Shown here one piece after another: positions 12,598 to 25,982 of a stretch of 64,000 nt of DNA; the stretch's first letter is position 1; each line of letters starts with the position of its first letter. Under the pieces are notes generated by a model that saw only the letters and a program-made list of their open reading frames with translations, had not been told where the DNA came from and searched no databases. Made by a program: the position numbers and the translations under genes. Source of the DNA: Viridothelium virens (taxonomy: Eukaryota > Ascomycota > Dothideomycetes > Trypetheliales > Trypetheliaceae); NCBI GenBank assembly GCA_010094025.1, contig ML991785.1, positions 1 through 64,000 of the forward strand. The letters are read 5' to 3'.

Positions 12598-15500
12598 GAA
12601 AGAAGATTGGAAGCGGTGTTCTTATATCAAGGGCCAATGGAAAGGGAACACTGGACGGGAACTGGTTCTGAAGGCTGTTTGAATAGAAAAAAAGAAGCGT
12701 GAATGGAGGGGGGATCCACGAGGTAGATAAACTGCATGCTGTGACGCTAGGGTGGGACCTGAAATTGGGCACATGCGCTCGTGGGGTAGAGGGAAGGCTT
12801 GAGACTAGTCGCGGATTCTCAGAATATCTGCATACAAAAATAAAAGGAACGCGTGCGTAGTTAGAGGTACTTGCCAGGTATGCAGGTGTGCCGCATGGAC
12901 GACGTCGATGGGCCCATGTCGCTGGGAGCGAGGACCATGTCGGTGCGATGGCCGGGGGTGTCAGGGATGCCTCGAGCGCAGTATGCACGTAGGCGCCCGG
13001 CGCCGCGTTGCTCCAATTGGGGCCTAGCGCGTGTAAGATCAGGATACCTAGCTGGAATTATTAGCAGTCAATCTGTACACTCGGTTGCTGCCGTGCGGCT
13101 TGACAGCTCCCCACGTGTGACGCCAGGTACCTGCAAAGGACAAGTGTCGAGGGATTCGAGGCTCAAGGCCCAGGAGTTTCAGGTTGGTCGATCACCGCCT
13201 ATCATACGACCGACTACCGGGGCTAGATGGGAGTCGAGATACAACATCTCGACGGCACGGAACAACAGGCGATGACGAGAGAAGATTGGGGTCGCGAACG
13301 GCGGGCTTTGCAGGGCAGCTCGGGACGAAGCAACGCAGAGAGACGCGGACGTGCTCAGGCTCCGTCGGTAGCGTCGTCGGCCTATATCGCGATCTCCCGC
13401 TCGCTCGACGTTTCAGTTGCCTCCCCAGGACCTGCTCGCAGGGTTCGCGGCCTTGCAGCCAAAAAGGCGCGCGAAGGAACGGTTGCGGCTGCGAGGGTGA
13501 GCTCCCCAGCTGGCCCATGTTCCTGTGGTGGCTGAGAGGGCCAATCCTTCGCGCCATCAAACCCTGACGCCAGCACTGGAGAGCTTAACCTCAATCGGGC
13601 CCACACCAAGCACCGTCGTGATGGTGGTCATCGGCGAGGTGAATTCTTTGTCATTTTCCCCCGATCCCGCCGCGGAAGAGCGAGGCGCAGCCGCGCCATG
13701 ACCGCTAATTGCCCGTTTTGAGCCTGGCGCGCTGGCACTGGCGCATAAATACCACCAAATTCAGTGACTCAGCCTGCAGAGCGAACTAATTTGCGCACCT
13801 CGCAGCGGCGCCTGAGGCAGTTCGCAATATAGTAGCGATTGCAGCTAGAGGCCCATCTGCGCAGCGTGCTGAACTCGTCAAAGCCGGTTGAACGCTCATC
13901 GTTTCCGTTTCAGGTCGGTACACCGGCCGGATATTGAAGAGCGATCGTAGACGGCGAGACAGGATAGAAAGGTCCGCGCAGGCTGCTGCTCCCTGGGCTA
14001 ACTAGATTTCATCTGCGGTACGTACCTGTCGCGGCGCACGTCGGCCAACAGATGGACATCGGCACGTAACCGGTGCCTGTCCTGTCTCGATGTATTGGCT
14101 AGACGTGCTGGCAGAGACTCATCTCATCAGCAGCACTCGTGTAAGAAAGTGCCTGGGACTGGGCGGGGAGCCCAGGGTTGCGGATCCTTCGCGCACAGCG
14201 GGCTGATGAGCAGGGCGTACACTCGGTCCCAGGTACTCTCCACTAGGTAGAATCTGGAGGGCACTCGAACCTGCGCATTCAACCTCGCCGGTGTAGGGAG
14301 TACACCAAGGCTAGCCAGCGGAGAGATGGGAGGGAGGGGCGCGCGGGCGGGATACTGCGACTGGCTTCACATCGCTCGAGCTCAGTAACCCAATGCACGT
14401 ACGCACTCGCTCCCACGTACACTCTGCTGAGTGGGTGTCGACTTGTTTCGAGCTCGAACGCTGATCCAGAGTCAGGCCGGAACCGAATGCAGCCGGACCG
14501 GACAGTATGGAGCCCATCGACTCGCCCTGATTGTCATCCTCGATAGGATAAGGTAAGCTGGAAGAGGTATTGAGCGACAAGCGTGGGCGAGCGTAGTCGA
14601 GCGTGGTCGAGCATGCCTGGCTGCTAAAGAAGGCGGGCACCGCGGGCTTGGCCAAATGCGAAGGTAAGGTCAGGTAGGTAATGCTGTAATGCTGTAATCA
14701 TGGCTAATAGAGCTCCTTCCGGAATGATAGTAGAAGACTGCGGCTAATGGAATCCGAAGGCGGGACGCGGATCGTGCGGGAGTTTGGGCAATGCGGCTCG
14801 CAGCGCCGATCCCCGCCGAACGCATGCTCGATCGTCATGTTTCAGCATTCGGCATGCCTCCGTCGATGAGAGGCTGGAGCGAGGCTGCTTTTCAGCAATT
14901 GCTGCTTGGCCCAAGGCCAAATATTCGGCAATGCGCGCCGTCTGACTGGCTACCTCAGAGCGAAAAAGCATCCTCTCCTCCTATCGCGACTCTCCGACCT
15001 ATCCGGATCAGCCTGCCCGGCACAGGAGGGTGGGATGGTGCGACGACGCATCTCAGCGCTCCTCCTCCTCCCCCAGCCACGCACGCGGTACCGCTGCCGC
15101 TACCCCAGCGGGCCTGAGAACTACCTTGACGATCTTACCCAGCTCGGACGCTCCTCCAGCAGCCGGCACTACTCACCTCACCACATGCTGATGAACGTTG
15201 ATGATTGCGACAGCAAAATTTTCTTGCAGCGCTGATCTGGCGCCATCCAGGCAGACCCCAGAGTCCCTGCTTGCACGAGGCATGGCGCTGGTGGCGCTCA
15301 TGATCGCCAACGTCTGCATTGGTGTCGCAGCCTCCACCTGTTTCATACTGTTTCCCATGATTGGCTGCTTGCTGCAAACATTCATCTCAACGGGGCCGCC
15401 GATCATCATTGGCCATTCTTAGACGTTTGTCTGGACATGATAGGTCTAACAAGCGCTTGTGAAACAAATTGTAGCAATGCCCAACCTCGATGTCGGCAGA

Positions 15501-17571
15501 TTGTCGCAGTGCGGATGATGTTGAAGGCGGCTCCCGTACATGGAGTCCTCTAGCAGGAAATAAGCTTGTAGGATTCTTTTCCTGGCCCACCCCAAAGAAT
15601 TTACCGCGGCGTCACCCAATGCTTATCCAGGTCTTCTTAAATTGAAAACTCGCAAATCTGAATTCGACGACTACTAAATGCATATCAAATTATGAGCATG
15701 TACATTTTGACTTCACAGTAAAATCAGGAAACCGGCGTATGTCGTGGCGGCTTCTTTGTCGATTCACTTTCATCTCATGACTGCTCTTCCGGCCCCGCTA
15801 TCATCAGGCCAGCTATGGGGGATTGCATCCATCGTCGTGAATTCCAGAGCCCGGGAGACTGATGATACTTCCTGGGACGCAGATCTCCCGCCCTACACTC
15901 TCGGGAATAAACGAGGACCGAAGGATGATTATGCTACTCTGTCTTCCTGTTGGTCGCAATTACTAGGGTGACTACTGTTGGAATTCACATGCCAGGCGAC
16001 AGTCTTCTCGACTGACCAGCAATTCCCTCTGCTGCTAATCAATTCGTAGTCTAAATGGCTACCGTCTAGACGTGATGAGGGTACACTACCCCACCGAATA
16101 TCAAACGACAGTGTCGCCGGTGCATCATGTTGATGCTGAGGATTCTCCCGAACCCCTCCACTTTTGACGGCTCGGAAATAGGAATAGCACCCAGGTATCT
16201 GTAGATATCTATAGATGATCTTTGAAACAGCAGACATTCCGAACCCTAAATCTTCCCAATCTTGGCCCTGCTGACCGGTGTACCGACTCTTCCGAAGCAG
16301 GCTACTGGCGAAATACTGGACAGGGTATCTGTAGACGCGCTGCGGTATACCAAGCGGTAAAGGATCCCTGCCGCCAAGGAGATATAGGGCTCAAGTTACA
16401 CAGAGCCTCATCACCCGAAATAGTAGCCGTTGGACATCTGCGTATACCACTATACACACGAGTCAGTGCTAGTCATTGTCAATATAGTCGCGTTTGTGAT
16501 GGTTAGTGTACAGTTGGGAAAGGGCTTTGAGGTAAATTCGGCAACATCGCGCCCTCAGAACCATCCCTTTGTTGGAGTTGGACGCGATGAACGTCGCAAT
16601 GACTCGGATCGTTTTTCATAAATTCGGAAGACCTTGATACTCTACTACTTCACGAGTCCAAAGATCATGGGTCCATCCAACATGTGCAAAGACCTTCACA
16701 ACACCTTCGCAACTCGTATCTCTCCATAGCGTACCTTTAGCATTCATTAGAATAGTGGAACACTAAACTCGCGTCTCTTGTTTCCAGGAATATTAAAGCC
16801 AATTGTTGCGTATTCTCCGATCGATTCACCTTGAAGATATATCTGTCCAAACTTCTGCCATTGTCAACGCCGTGGCGAAGTCCACGTCGGCAAGCCTGCA
16901 ACTTAGTGTTGATAGTATATTCGTAGTCATGCAACTGAAACAAGACATAGGCTTCGGGTTGAAGGATTAAATGAGAAGGTGGCTACTCATTTTCACATGG
17001 GTTGAAGTGCTGATTATAGGTGTAGCCAGTCATGAGGATATTTTTTGGGATTCAGGATGAGACCATTTCGTCATTTCGAAGATGCACTGAAATTTTGACA
17101 GCAATCTGTACACGTTATTCTCCTGCTACTGTAGCCTGGCAAAATCAAGATTCGTGGACAAGAGCAATGCCCTGCGCACAATAGCTCTCAGTGCGGTGGA
17201 TGAGCTCTCGGGGAAGGCGGCGAGGAGCGGAGCTTCATACCGTAGCCAGAAATTGACACTATGTCAACCTCTCAACCTCACGCGATCATCCTCTACTCCA
17301 GCACGCTTCGCATCCCATCCTCATTACACATGTGAGTGGTTCTATCCCATTGCATGTAGCAGACATAGCGAAGCCACCGCGCAGCCTTCTAGCTTGACCC
17401 GGCTGGGAGGTTCAGGCCACCACTTGCCGAAGGTTGACGACAAGTCATCTTTGATCGAGAAGCCATCTTGCTCGGCCAGGACCTTCGACTGCTGCCGTCG
17501 AAAGACAGAAAACACTACTTCGACAAGCTTTTACTTGATGCAAAGTTCTGCAAGTCTGCATACATGCGAGC
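12598..17571. other. 5-kb gene-free interval
   Basis: Long upstream region shared by the minus-strand Myb-like gene and the plus-strand KDEL-receptor-like gene. From about 12.9 to 15.1 kb it is GC-rich and many frames stay open on both strands without motifs, ATG starts or splice support. A 9-base direct duplication (TGCTGTAAT) occurs near 14680. Sequence from 15.4 to 17.5 kb is more AT-rich. I see no RNA gene. A long regulatory leader for either flanking gene is possible. Confidence 0.45.
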
Positions 17572-19014
17572 ATGGCCTACACAGTTAATGCGTTTCGAGT
17601 TGCCGGCGACGTGTCGCACGCGCTTTCGAAAGTCATTCTGATATGGGCAATCCATTGGAACAGAAGCGCCGAAGGTGTGCCGATCCCATCGAACCCTCAA
17701 ACTCAAAGACGCTGACCATAAACTGTCTGATGTTTAGGCGTCTCCCTCATTACGCAGACCCTCTACACCTTGGTTTTCGTCACCAGATATTCAGATCTGT
17801 GGCTACCACATCGGATCGATTTGCCAAGTCCGCATCACGCACTGTGGTACTGGAATCTGGTTCTGAAGCTGCTTTACATCGCAACGTCTCTCTACACCGT
17901 GGTTATTATGATGAAAGTGTTTGCGCGAACTCGAGAACGAGAAAAGGCATGGAAGATGGGCACATACTGCCTAGGGGCAGCGATCGTCTCGGCTCCGTTT
18001 ATCTGCATGACCTTCGAAGATAAACAGAAGTGGACTTTCTTCGAGGTGAGTAAATATCACTCGACCTGGAGATTTGCATATTAGGCAGAATTCTTTACAA
18101 AAGAAAGTTGCATCCGCGTAAATCGCCTTGCGGCACAGTTCTGCTTGAGCCTTTCAGGTGCAGCAGCGGGCGGGAACGGGTTAAGGCTCGATAGCGCAAC
18201 CACAGAAGCAGGTACACTATCGACTTGTTGGAGAAAGGGGCTTTACGTCTTTGTGGCCTACAGTTGGATTCTACTACATTGCAGCGCTAATTTGTCATTG
18301 ACCCTGCAGATGCTCTGGACTTTCTCGATCATCCTCGAATCGGTTTGCGTTCTTCCTCAGCTGCTCTTACTTCGGCAGACGACAGTGCCCACAGTCATCG
18401 ACTCCTATTATTTGGTGACCCTTGGGTCCTACCGGGCATTTTACATTTTGAATTGGATCGTCAGGGTCGCAAAAGAAAGTGGCTACTGGGATCCAATCTC
18501 ATGGATCTTTGGTGTGGTCCAGACTGCCTTGTACCTAGACTTTGCTTGGGTATACTGGACGCGCCAACGGGTCAAGCTCAGGGGCGGAGGCATCGTCGAC
18601 TCTGAAGATCTAAGCCGTGGTTGGTTGGTCAGTCGTCTGATAGGACCAGGGAGGCAGGATCTAGAAGATGAGGAGAGACAGTCTGCATCAAACGACTCAA
18701 CTGAACCGGGAAACGGCTCGGCTAGAACTGGCTCTCGCTCGACGCACAATAAGTGGGGTCCGCGCGGCATTTCAGTCTCAGCAGATGAAAGTGTAGCGGA
18801 GGCAAACGATCGAGCATCGAGAACGCAAGATACCAAGCTAAACACCGTGAATGGCTATGTGGGTCATGGCCAGAATGGTGCTGATGGGTTGGCCGATCCT
18901 TCTGCATTTGAGGACGACATTGACAGTACCGACGAAAGACATGCCTGGAATCACGAAGCTTCGGGTGAGACAGGAATTCGTGGTGTGGGCAACGGTGCTG
19001 AATGGCGAGAGTGA
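17572..19014 (+). CDS. ER lumen protein-retaining receptor-like (ERD2/KDEL receptor family)
   Basis: Seven-helix membrane protein of the early secretory pathway; family members return escaped ER-resident proteins from the Golgi. Exons 17572-17674, 17738-18045 and 18310-19014 give 371 residues. Introns of 63 and 264 bases are GT-AG and phases agree. Conserved blocks include LVFVTRYSDLW, ILESVCVLPQLLLLRQT, DSYYLVTLGSYRAFYILNWI and LYLDFAWVYW. Canonical receptors have about 212 residues; here about 144 hydrophilic residues follow the last helix (from about 228), rich in Asp, Glu, Ser and Gly, with no motif I know. The 264-base intron contains no clear extra exon. The tail could be a regulatory cytosolic domain. 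The start at 17572 is the first ATG in frame with the conserved N-terminus. Confidence 0.87.
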
Positions 19015-22000
19015 TGGTCCATAGTCGGAAAATAGACAGTCCTCGAAACCAACACAATCCTCCCTCGCCAAGCGAAGGTCCAGCAGATTCGGGATATGCA
19101 AGGGGTTCTTTCATGTAACCTGGAGCACCATGCACCACATTCTGCTCAAGTCACAGGCCTGTCTTCCATGATCAGCCTTGCTTGAAACTTGGGTTGATCA
19201 GTGGCGACACAGGTACATTTGGAGGACAGCTGATCTTAGAAGGGGAGACTCGGCCCCCAAATCGTCTACGGTAGTGGTTCGGAGGAGAAGGTCATTCTTC
19301 GGGAGAGACCGTGGAGAAGGGGTCTGGAGCGGGATGCTGATCTTGGATTGCGTGGATGGGTAGGTGGGTAGGTACATCACGTTCGGCTACGTTTCAGACC
19401 TGAATCCTCCGCGGATCGGGCAAAACGGAGTGTTTCGCAACCACTCACAGCCAGCCTCAAGTAATTGAAGCCTCCGCATGCACCCTTGAGTGTCTTAAAA
19501 AACTGGCATGCATAATAGAAGTCTGCACATTGCTCATGCCGCTTGAGGCCGCAATCCTTCCGTGCCCACCGTGCTTCACACCATCATTTCCATTGATCAA
19601 GCTGCCTGAGCGCCTGAAGATCCCGCGATACCCGTCCTGGAGCCTTGGCCCTCTTCAGCAATGCCCCGTGGTGCCACCCAGGGGTGCAGGCGTGGGTGAG
19701 AGGGTGGGGTGAAGGGACCCTTGAGCTTCGTCGAGATTTCGCATCGATTTAGCCTCTCCCCCATCCTAGGTACCGTGCCTACCTAAGCGAAATCCTTCGC
19801 CGTGTTGTTGTGCGGAGAACAGCCGGTGCGCGAGCACATCACGCCTTTTCAATCTGACGGAGTATTCCATCTCATCGTTTTCGCCTACGCAGGCAGTGTC
19901 ACTCTGCCACACGTGAGCCCTATCTCTGCCTCCATTTTCGTCACAGCACGCTAATAATATTTCGAAGCCAGAAACGGATGAGGCAGAGATGAGGTTACTT
20001 CTTTAGCGTTTACTCGGTGTCGACGTGGTTGTCAGCCAGCGTTTGGATGCGTCTGGACGGTTCACACTAGATCACCCCTGTTGAACCAGTGCCACCAGCT
20101 CAACGGCTTCTTGGTGCACAATGCTAAATTGGGTGCAGACCAATTATTTCCGAGCCGTCGTGAAGCCAAAAAGGCTCTGGAGCTATAGCAGTCTCTATAA
20201 TGGCGCCTCTTATATCATCAAATGCATCAATCATAATTTTATTACCCCTGCTTTGCTGCGCCTTGTAGTTTCCATCACCTCCAGACACTATCTATCTCCT
20301 GATGTCTGTATGCTCTGCAAGAAAGATGTCTCCATCGTCAGTCGGCATCCAGGTTTGCTGTCTCTTATTGAGTCAAGTGGGTAATCCATGCCGATCGCAC
20401 ATCAGCAAATTAAGCCTAAATCATCGACTGCCAGTTAGTTACTATCTATTGCGATCTACAACAATTCGAGAGTTCTCACAAGCCAACGACATCACGTACA
20501 GTCTCAAATGTTTTGGCTCGAGAATAAGACACGTACTTAAACTACTTGCCAAGATCGAGTATTATCGGAATACTCTAGACGTGCATGGGCTGACAACAAA
20601 ATCACCAACCACACTAGGGATTTCAGTGCTATTTAGGATGAGTCGCTCAGCCCATATCCTTTCTACAGGTAAACTAAATTTTAACATGTCGGAACGGTGG
20701 TTGCTTCTTCACCGGAAATTGCTCTGATGGCATGGTTTCGTCTACTAGTTGCTCCATCCCTGCAACCTTTCCTTAGGAGATGGATCCTTCATTGAAATCA
20801 GGTCTCGCGAAAACGTCCTCCATTCTTCCGATGTTGTCTTATAGATACTGTTGAGAAAACTTGTCGTTCTCTTGAGTTTCGCTCTGATTTGTCTTGATGT
20901 TAAATCCGCCCTTCTCTACATCCCATGTTCCATCTTCATTTTCGTAGTGCGATCAGTAGAGGATAGACTACTGCTGTCTACCAAGTACCTTTGTGTCCCC
21001 GGTAGACCGTGAAAGTGGACATCTGGTCTCTCAATGATCTTATTGGGAAGTCTTAACATAGATAGTACTCCGTCTTCTGGTTGGATCAAGTATATGGGCT
21101 GCTCTATTCGATTAGGCTGCTGGTCCTGCGCAAAACCAAGCCAATCCTCTCTGGAATCCCCCGTGCTACGCTCGCCAAGCTCTCAATGAATCTTCACCGG
21201 TCCAAGCTTAAATAATTAACCCATGTGCGCGAATCGGCAATATCGTTGCCGCTCACGGGCAGTTTAGTCGACTGAGATTCGCGCTTCTACTGCTTCCTTT
21301 ATCCCTTGCCCGTTCAAAACGCATAGTATCTGCAACGAAAGCTAACAGGTGACGATTGCAACGGAAGAGAACCATGATTAGATGATCAACAGTCCTGTTG
21401 AGGCTTCTCAAGAAGCAAACGATAATGACTCCCTTTACTCCGCAAGCTCGTAAGAGACTTCTCGACGAGAGCCGATCATGACATTCTTTCAGACTTCACG
21501 ACGACTTCTACAGTGGACGATACTTGCGTAATGAAGATAGCCTTGAGGTGCTCCTCTACCATCTTGTGTAGATGTACCGGTTCCAGCTTTTCTATGGTGT
21601 TGACAGTACTGTGCTAAGTCACAGCCCTGAGTTAGCCCAGCTATTGCCGGCTCTCAACTAAGCTAACCACGTGTAAAGCAATTTGGCAGATGTGGATTTT
21701 AGGATTAGAGCACATCGCCTAGATAGCAAGAGGAGTTGTTTCAACCAGACCTAACAATCTTGGACCTCATCATTCCCGTGTAGAAATGACCGTGTGAGGC
21801 CATTCAGTAAGAACACTGGTAAAGTCGAAAATACAGAGTAACTGGATGTGAAACATGTATTGACGTCATGCATCTATAACTGTCAATTTCACCTCCATGA
21901 GCGCTCCTGAGATCATATGATCTTATCCTGCCCCTCTACAGTAGACATTACTTCGCCTCTGTTCCGGGCATTTTCCTTCTCAGGCCGTCTAGCGTGCAAG

Positions 22001-22248
22001 TATACTCACAAGCTGAAGAGTAGTGCGAGTTTGCCACTTCGCCTTTTTCCGGTTGTTACTGACCACCTGAGAAGACTTCGGAGACTTCAAGACCACAACT
22101 GTTTCGCCTAAAGCTTCAACAAGCTGCATTGACCCTTTCAAGTTTTCAAAGTGTGATGTTATTTGCGCCTCCCGTACTTCGGCTACCCTCGATCCACAGA
22201 CAATATTTTTATGCCTCGCAAAGGCAGTTTAACTCGACCATCACCACT
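19015..22248. other. 3.2-kb intergenic region
   Basis: No supportable gene. A G-rich stretch GGGTAGGTGGGTAGG lies near 19358-19373. From about 20.1 to 22.1 kb stops are dense in all frames. The last 100 bases before 22249 contain an in-frame upstream ATG (22156) for the aldo-keto reductase. Confidence 0.5.
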
Positions 22249-23560
22249 ATGGCAAAGCTCGATGTATGGTCAAAATATCGAATGAACTCTGGGTGGGTCT
22301 TGCACACATCCGGCGCAAGGCAATAGTGTTTGTATGTACTAATTGTGTACTCTCTAGTCATGAGATCCCAGTACTGGGTTTTGGTGTAAGTGTGGCCCTG
22401 TATGGACTATCAAGATATCACCTTCTGGCCACTTGCCATCACGGTGGATGTGACATGTTCAGCTCCGGATACCAATATACTGCTCATCTCATTGCTCTTG
22501 ATAGAAAGCATATATTGACTTCTTTGCTCAACATAGGTCTATCAAACGTAGCTAAGAGCTCGATACATTTCTCTTCAAGCACTGCTGAATAGAGGATAGA
22601 CCCGCGAACGTCGCTGAAGACGTGACTCAATACGCTATAAAGACAGGATATCGCCATGTGAGTCACTTCGGCTTTAAATTCGTTCAGATCTTGTGTTGAT
22701 CACCTGTTACACCAAGGTTGACTCGGCAACGGTCTATCGCAACGAAAGTTCCTCCGCAGCGGGCATACTCAGAGCCGGCGTTCCCAGAAGCGAGCTCTTC
22801 TTCACGTCAAAAGTCCCTCCTCGATCAGTCAACTACAAAGATGCCAAAGCTTGCGTTGATGAATCCTTGAGGAAGACCGGACTCGACTACATTGACCTCT
22901 ATCTTATCCATGCACCATATGGAGGAAAGTCCGGGCGCCTGGGTGCCTGGAAAGCACTGACTGAAGCAGTCGAGGAAGGAAAAGTAAAGTCGATCGGTGT
23001 ATCCAATTATGGAGTTCATCATTTGGATGAGCTGGAAGAGCACATCAAGAACATAGAAGAGAAAGAAGGGACGGGAAAAGGAGGTGTACTAAGTATCAAC
23101 CAGGTGGAATTGCATCCATGGTTGGCAAGGGGCGATATCGTACAGTGGTGCGAGAAAAGGGGGGTTCTGCTTGAGGTATGTCCTCTACCCAAAGTTAATG
23201 ATGTAATATCGGACTGTTCGTCTAATTGGGTGACAAGGCATATTCGCCCCTTGTAAGAGCGCAAAGGATGAATGATTCTCGGCTCGTATCTTTGTCGAAG
23301 AAGTACAACAAGACGCCGGCCCAGATCCTTGTGCGGTGGAGTCTACAGATGGTAGGTGTGGCTGTTGAACTGTATGCTCTCGACTACTGACACGAGTCAC
23401 TACTCAGGGATTCGTGCCACTGCCAAAATCGATCACGCACTCAAGAATTGAGGAGAATGCTAATGTGTACGATTTTGAGTTGAACGCTGAAGATATGAAG
23501 CAATTAGAGACTTCGGAGTACTCTCCGTGCGCTTGGGATCCCACAACAAGTAGGGATTGA
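22249..23560 (+). CDS. Aldo-keto reductase
   Basis: NADPH-dependent reductase of the AKR superfamily. Exons 22249-22292, 22358-22385, 22595-22657, 22717-23175, 23238-23351 and 23408-23560 give 286 residues; every intron is GT-AG and phases agree. The catalytic tetrad is visible: Asp47 and Tyr52 in [10 protein letters not shown], Lys77 in FFTSKV and His110 in YLIHAPYG. Cofactor-site elements [15 protein letters not shown] and [14 protein letters not shown] are present. The second and third exons code for only 9 and 21 residues (HEIPVLGFG and [21 protein letters not shown]), and the 209-base intron between them ends at an unusual AATAGAG acceptor that alone keeps the frame. An in-frame ATG at 22156 would add 31 residues with arginines and no acids, possibly a mitochondrial targeting form. 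Substrate unknown. Confidence 0.9.
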
Positions 23561-24180
23561 CGGACATTGTGTGTTGAATACGATAGAGAGAGGCAAGTGC
23601 TCATAGAGTAATTGGTTCAGGGCTATATCGGCGCTAGCTATCCAACAGAGCGATACTTGTCTGGTACAACAAAGGCATTTCACGAGGACCTTGCTTTTCC
23701 CGTCTTGAACGTCAGTCAAGAAGCAAATGCAGTGGATGGAAAGAGACAGGTTTGGAAAAGTCGGCCTACCAAGGCTTACTGACATTGGAGGTGGCCAATA
23801 CAGTTTGATCTTGCTCTTCCTGAGTTCCAGAAGGTCGTCATCACAGAGGAAAGAAATGTTTAGCTTGACTGAGTTGGGCCTCTGATAAGAGCGAGACTAA
23901 AAGCAAGAATAGAAAGGATAGGTATTTATAAATCGCAGTGCTCCTGTTTCTGATGCGAAGGCCAACCTAAAAGTATCGGCCACCTCCAATGAATGTCCCA
24001 CCGTCCTTAGGCCTTTGATCGTCCCCCCACATCATTATTCATGAGACCCCGCCCACCATCCACCAGCTCACCATGAAACTGCAAACAGCATCACTTTTTC
24101 CAACACCTCGCGTATCTCTACCCTGAGTCAAGGGCGAGTGACGAGCTTCTCGCTTCGCCGGCCCACCTAGACCGCACACC
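23561..24180. other. Intergenic spacer
   Basis: 3' flank of the aldo-keto reductase and promoter of the Dom34 gene, which is read in the same direction. No motif or gene seen. Confidence 0.6.
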
Positions 24181-25498
24181 ATGCGGCTCATCAAACAAAG
24201 TATTCTACAACGAGATGGATCCGGAAGTGCAACCCTGCTGCCGGAAGACCCAGAAGATATGGTAGATACCCTACGCCAGACACACGAGCGGTCATCGCTA
24301 ATCTGCCCAGTAGTGGCACCTCTACAACCTCATCCGGCCCAACGATTTGCTCAGGGCGAGTGCCATTCGCCGCATCACTAACGAAACTGCGACTGGTTCC
24401 ACAGCATCTCGACGCGTCACCCTCAACCTCCTGATCCGAGTCAAGTCCACCGACTTCGACGCACAGGCTTCACAGTTGCACGTTTCGGGGCAGGTTGCAG
24501 AAGAGAACCAGTATGTGAAGTTGGGTGGCCATCACACTCTTGACCTTGAACTTCACAGAAATTTGACGTTGGAGAAAGCGGAGGGGTGGGATAGTGTTGC
24601 TTTGGGAATATTACAGGATGCGCTTGATCAGACGAAGAAGGCGGAAATGTTCGCAGTAGTAATGCAGGAGGGTCTGGCAAATATATGCTTGATTACAGAG
24701 CACCAAACAGTGTTGAAGACAACGGTAGAAACTAAGATGCCAGGCAAGAGGTCCAATTTACGTGGAGAGCATGATAAGGTACATTCGAGAGCCATAGGGA
24801 TTTCCTTTGAAGGTCGTCGCGGCTAAAGCATGCCTTTTAAGGCCCAGGAGAAGTTCTTCCGCACCACCCTCGACACTTTACTCCGGCAAATCGACCTCTC
24901 CGATCCCAAACCTCTCCTCCTTGTCTCACCGGGTTTCACAGCGTCCAGTTTCCAAGCCTTCATCAAGCAAACTGCCACTCAAGCCAACGATAAGCCTCTC
25001 CGCAATTTCCTCCCTCAGATCCTTACGGCACACGCTTCGAGCGGACATCTGCACTCACTCAACGAAGCGCTGGCATCGCAGGCAGTCAAGGCTCGGCTCA
25101 AGGACACCAAATACATGCGCGAGACAGCGCTTATGGATAAGTTGATGGAATTGATTCGCAAAGATGACGGGAGGGCGTGGTACGGACATAGGGAAGTTAC
25201 TAAAGCTGTCGAGAAGGGCGCTGTGGGGAGGGGAGGCGGAGTCCTGCTGATCAGTAATGCTTTGTTTCGTAGCCATGATATGGACACGAGAAGAAAGTGG
25301 GTGGGCTTAGTGGATAAGGTGAGAGACGTGGAGGGCGGCGAGGTAAGAATCTTTAGCTCGGAGCATGAGAGCGGGAAAAGATTAGAGGGATTAGGGAACG
25401 TGGCCGCGATTTTGACGTTTCCGTTGCTGAATTTGGAAGAGGACGACGATGAGGGTGGCGGCGGGGGACTCGAGAAAGGTACAAACGGAGTCAATTGA
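24181..25498 (+). CDS. DOM34: Dom34/Pelota, no-go mRNA decay factor
   Basis: eRF1-related factor that, with Hbs1, enters the empty A site of stalled ribosomes and promotes their dissociation. Exons 24181-24261, 24314-24778 and 24842-25498 give 400 residues, close to the family length; introns of 52 and 63 bases are GT-AG and phase 0. The N-terminus MRLIKQSILQRDGSGSATLL, WHLYNLIRPNDLLRASAIRR and the central QEKFFRTTLDTLLRQIDLSD are typical, as is the C-terminal eRF1_3 domain (GGGVLLISNALFR to NVAAILTFPLLNLE). There is no GGQ peptide-release motif, as expected for Dom34. The tail is acidic and Gly-rich (EEDDDEGGGGG). Divergence in this tail is common. Confidence 0.95.
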
Positions 25499-25934
25499 TG
25501 GGAATAAATGTGCGGAAATGATACCCAAACAGTAGACAATCTTCAAATCAGGAGAAACGTATTAGAAAATAAAAGAAAACTGAATGTATGGTTATTGGTG
25601 TTTGAATGTCCGCTGGTCAAGCACTCTCATACCATGCCTACCGTAAGATCTGCTTCGGAAAAATGGAAACCCAGCCGAGTACCTAATATATTTTACGTCA
25701 CTACTCCGTACAGACGTGAGTTGGATTTCCACAGTACCTTAAGCATTAAGAAACTGTTGCATTGATTCCAATTTGCCCAGTCCTTCGTGTAACTTGATCC
25801 GACGTCTAATTTATTGAGCACGTCTCGAAAAGAAGCTCTGTGCGGGTACGACGACTTTATTTACATCAACATTTCTCCGACGCATTCGATACTAGAGACC
25901 AAAAGTAAAGAATTCCAGCCCGTTGCAAGCGACA
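25499..25934. other. Intergenic spacer before the permease leader
   Basis: Separates the Dom34 stop from the riboswitch-bearing leader. It presumably holds the permease promoter. No TATA box or gene seen. Confidence 0.5.
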
Positions 25935-25982
25935 ATGAAGCCCATTCGTCTAGGAATATCAATCGATCAAGGTATAGATTGA
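25935..25982 (+). other. Upstream ORF in the permease leader
   Basis: A short ORF starting ATG AAG CCC that, in unspliced leader RNA, ends after 15 codons at TGA. If the candidate leader intron 25972-26179 is removed, the frame instead runs on past the permease start (26183) in a different frame. Such an arrangement would let splicing set translation of the permease. Its use is inferred. Confidence 0.35.

Noticed and set aside
14240-14340. Possible minus-strand tRNA T-arm (GGTTCGAG)
   Set aside because: The flanking bases do not form a T-stem or acceptor stem, and no A box is present.
17154-17588. 144-codon plus-strand frame upstream of the KDEL-receptor-like gene
   Set aside because: Starts with GTG, overlaps the receptor's start in another frame and looks like leader sequence.
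18145-18309. Open frame inside the 264-base intron of the KDEL-receptor-like gene
   Set aside because: Its sequence has no counterpart in the receptor family; the family alignment joins directly across the intron.
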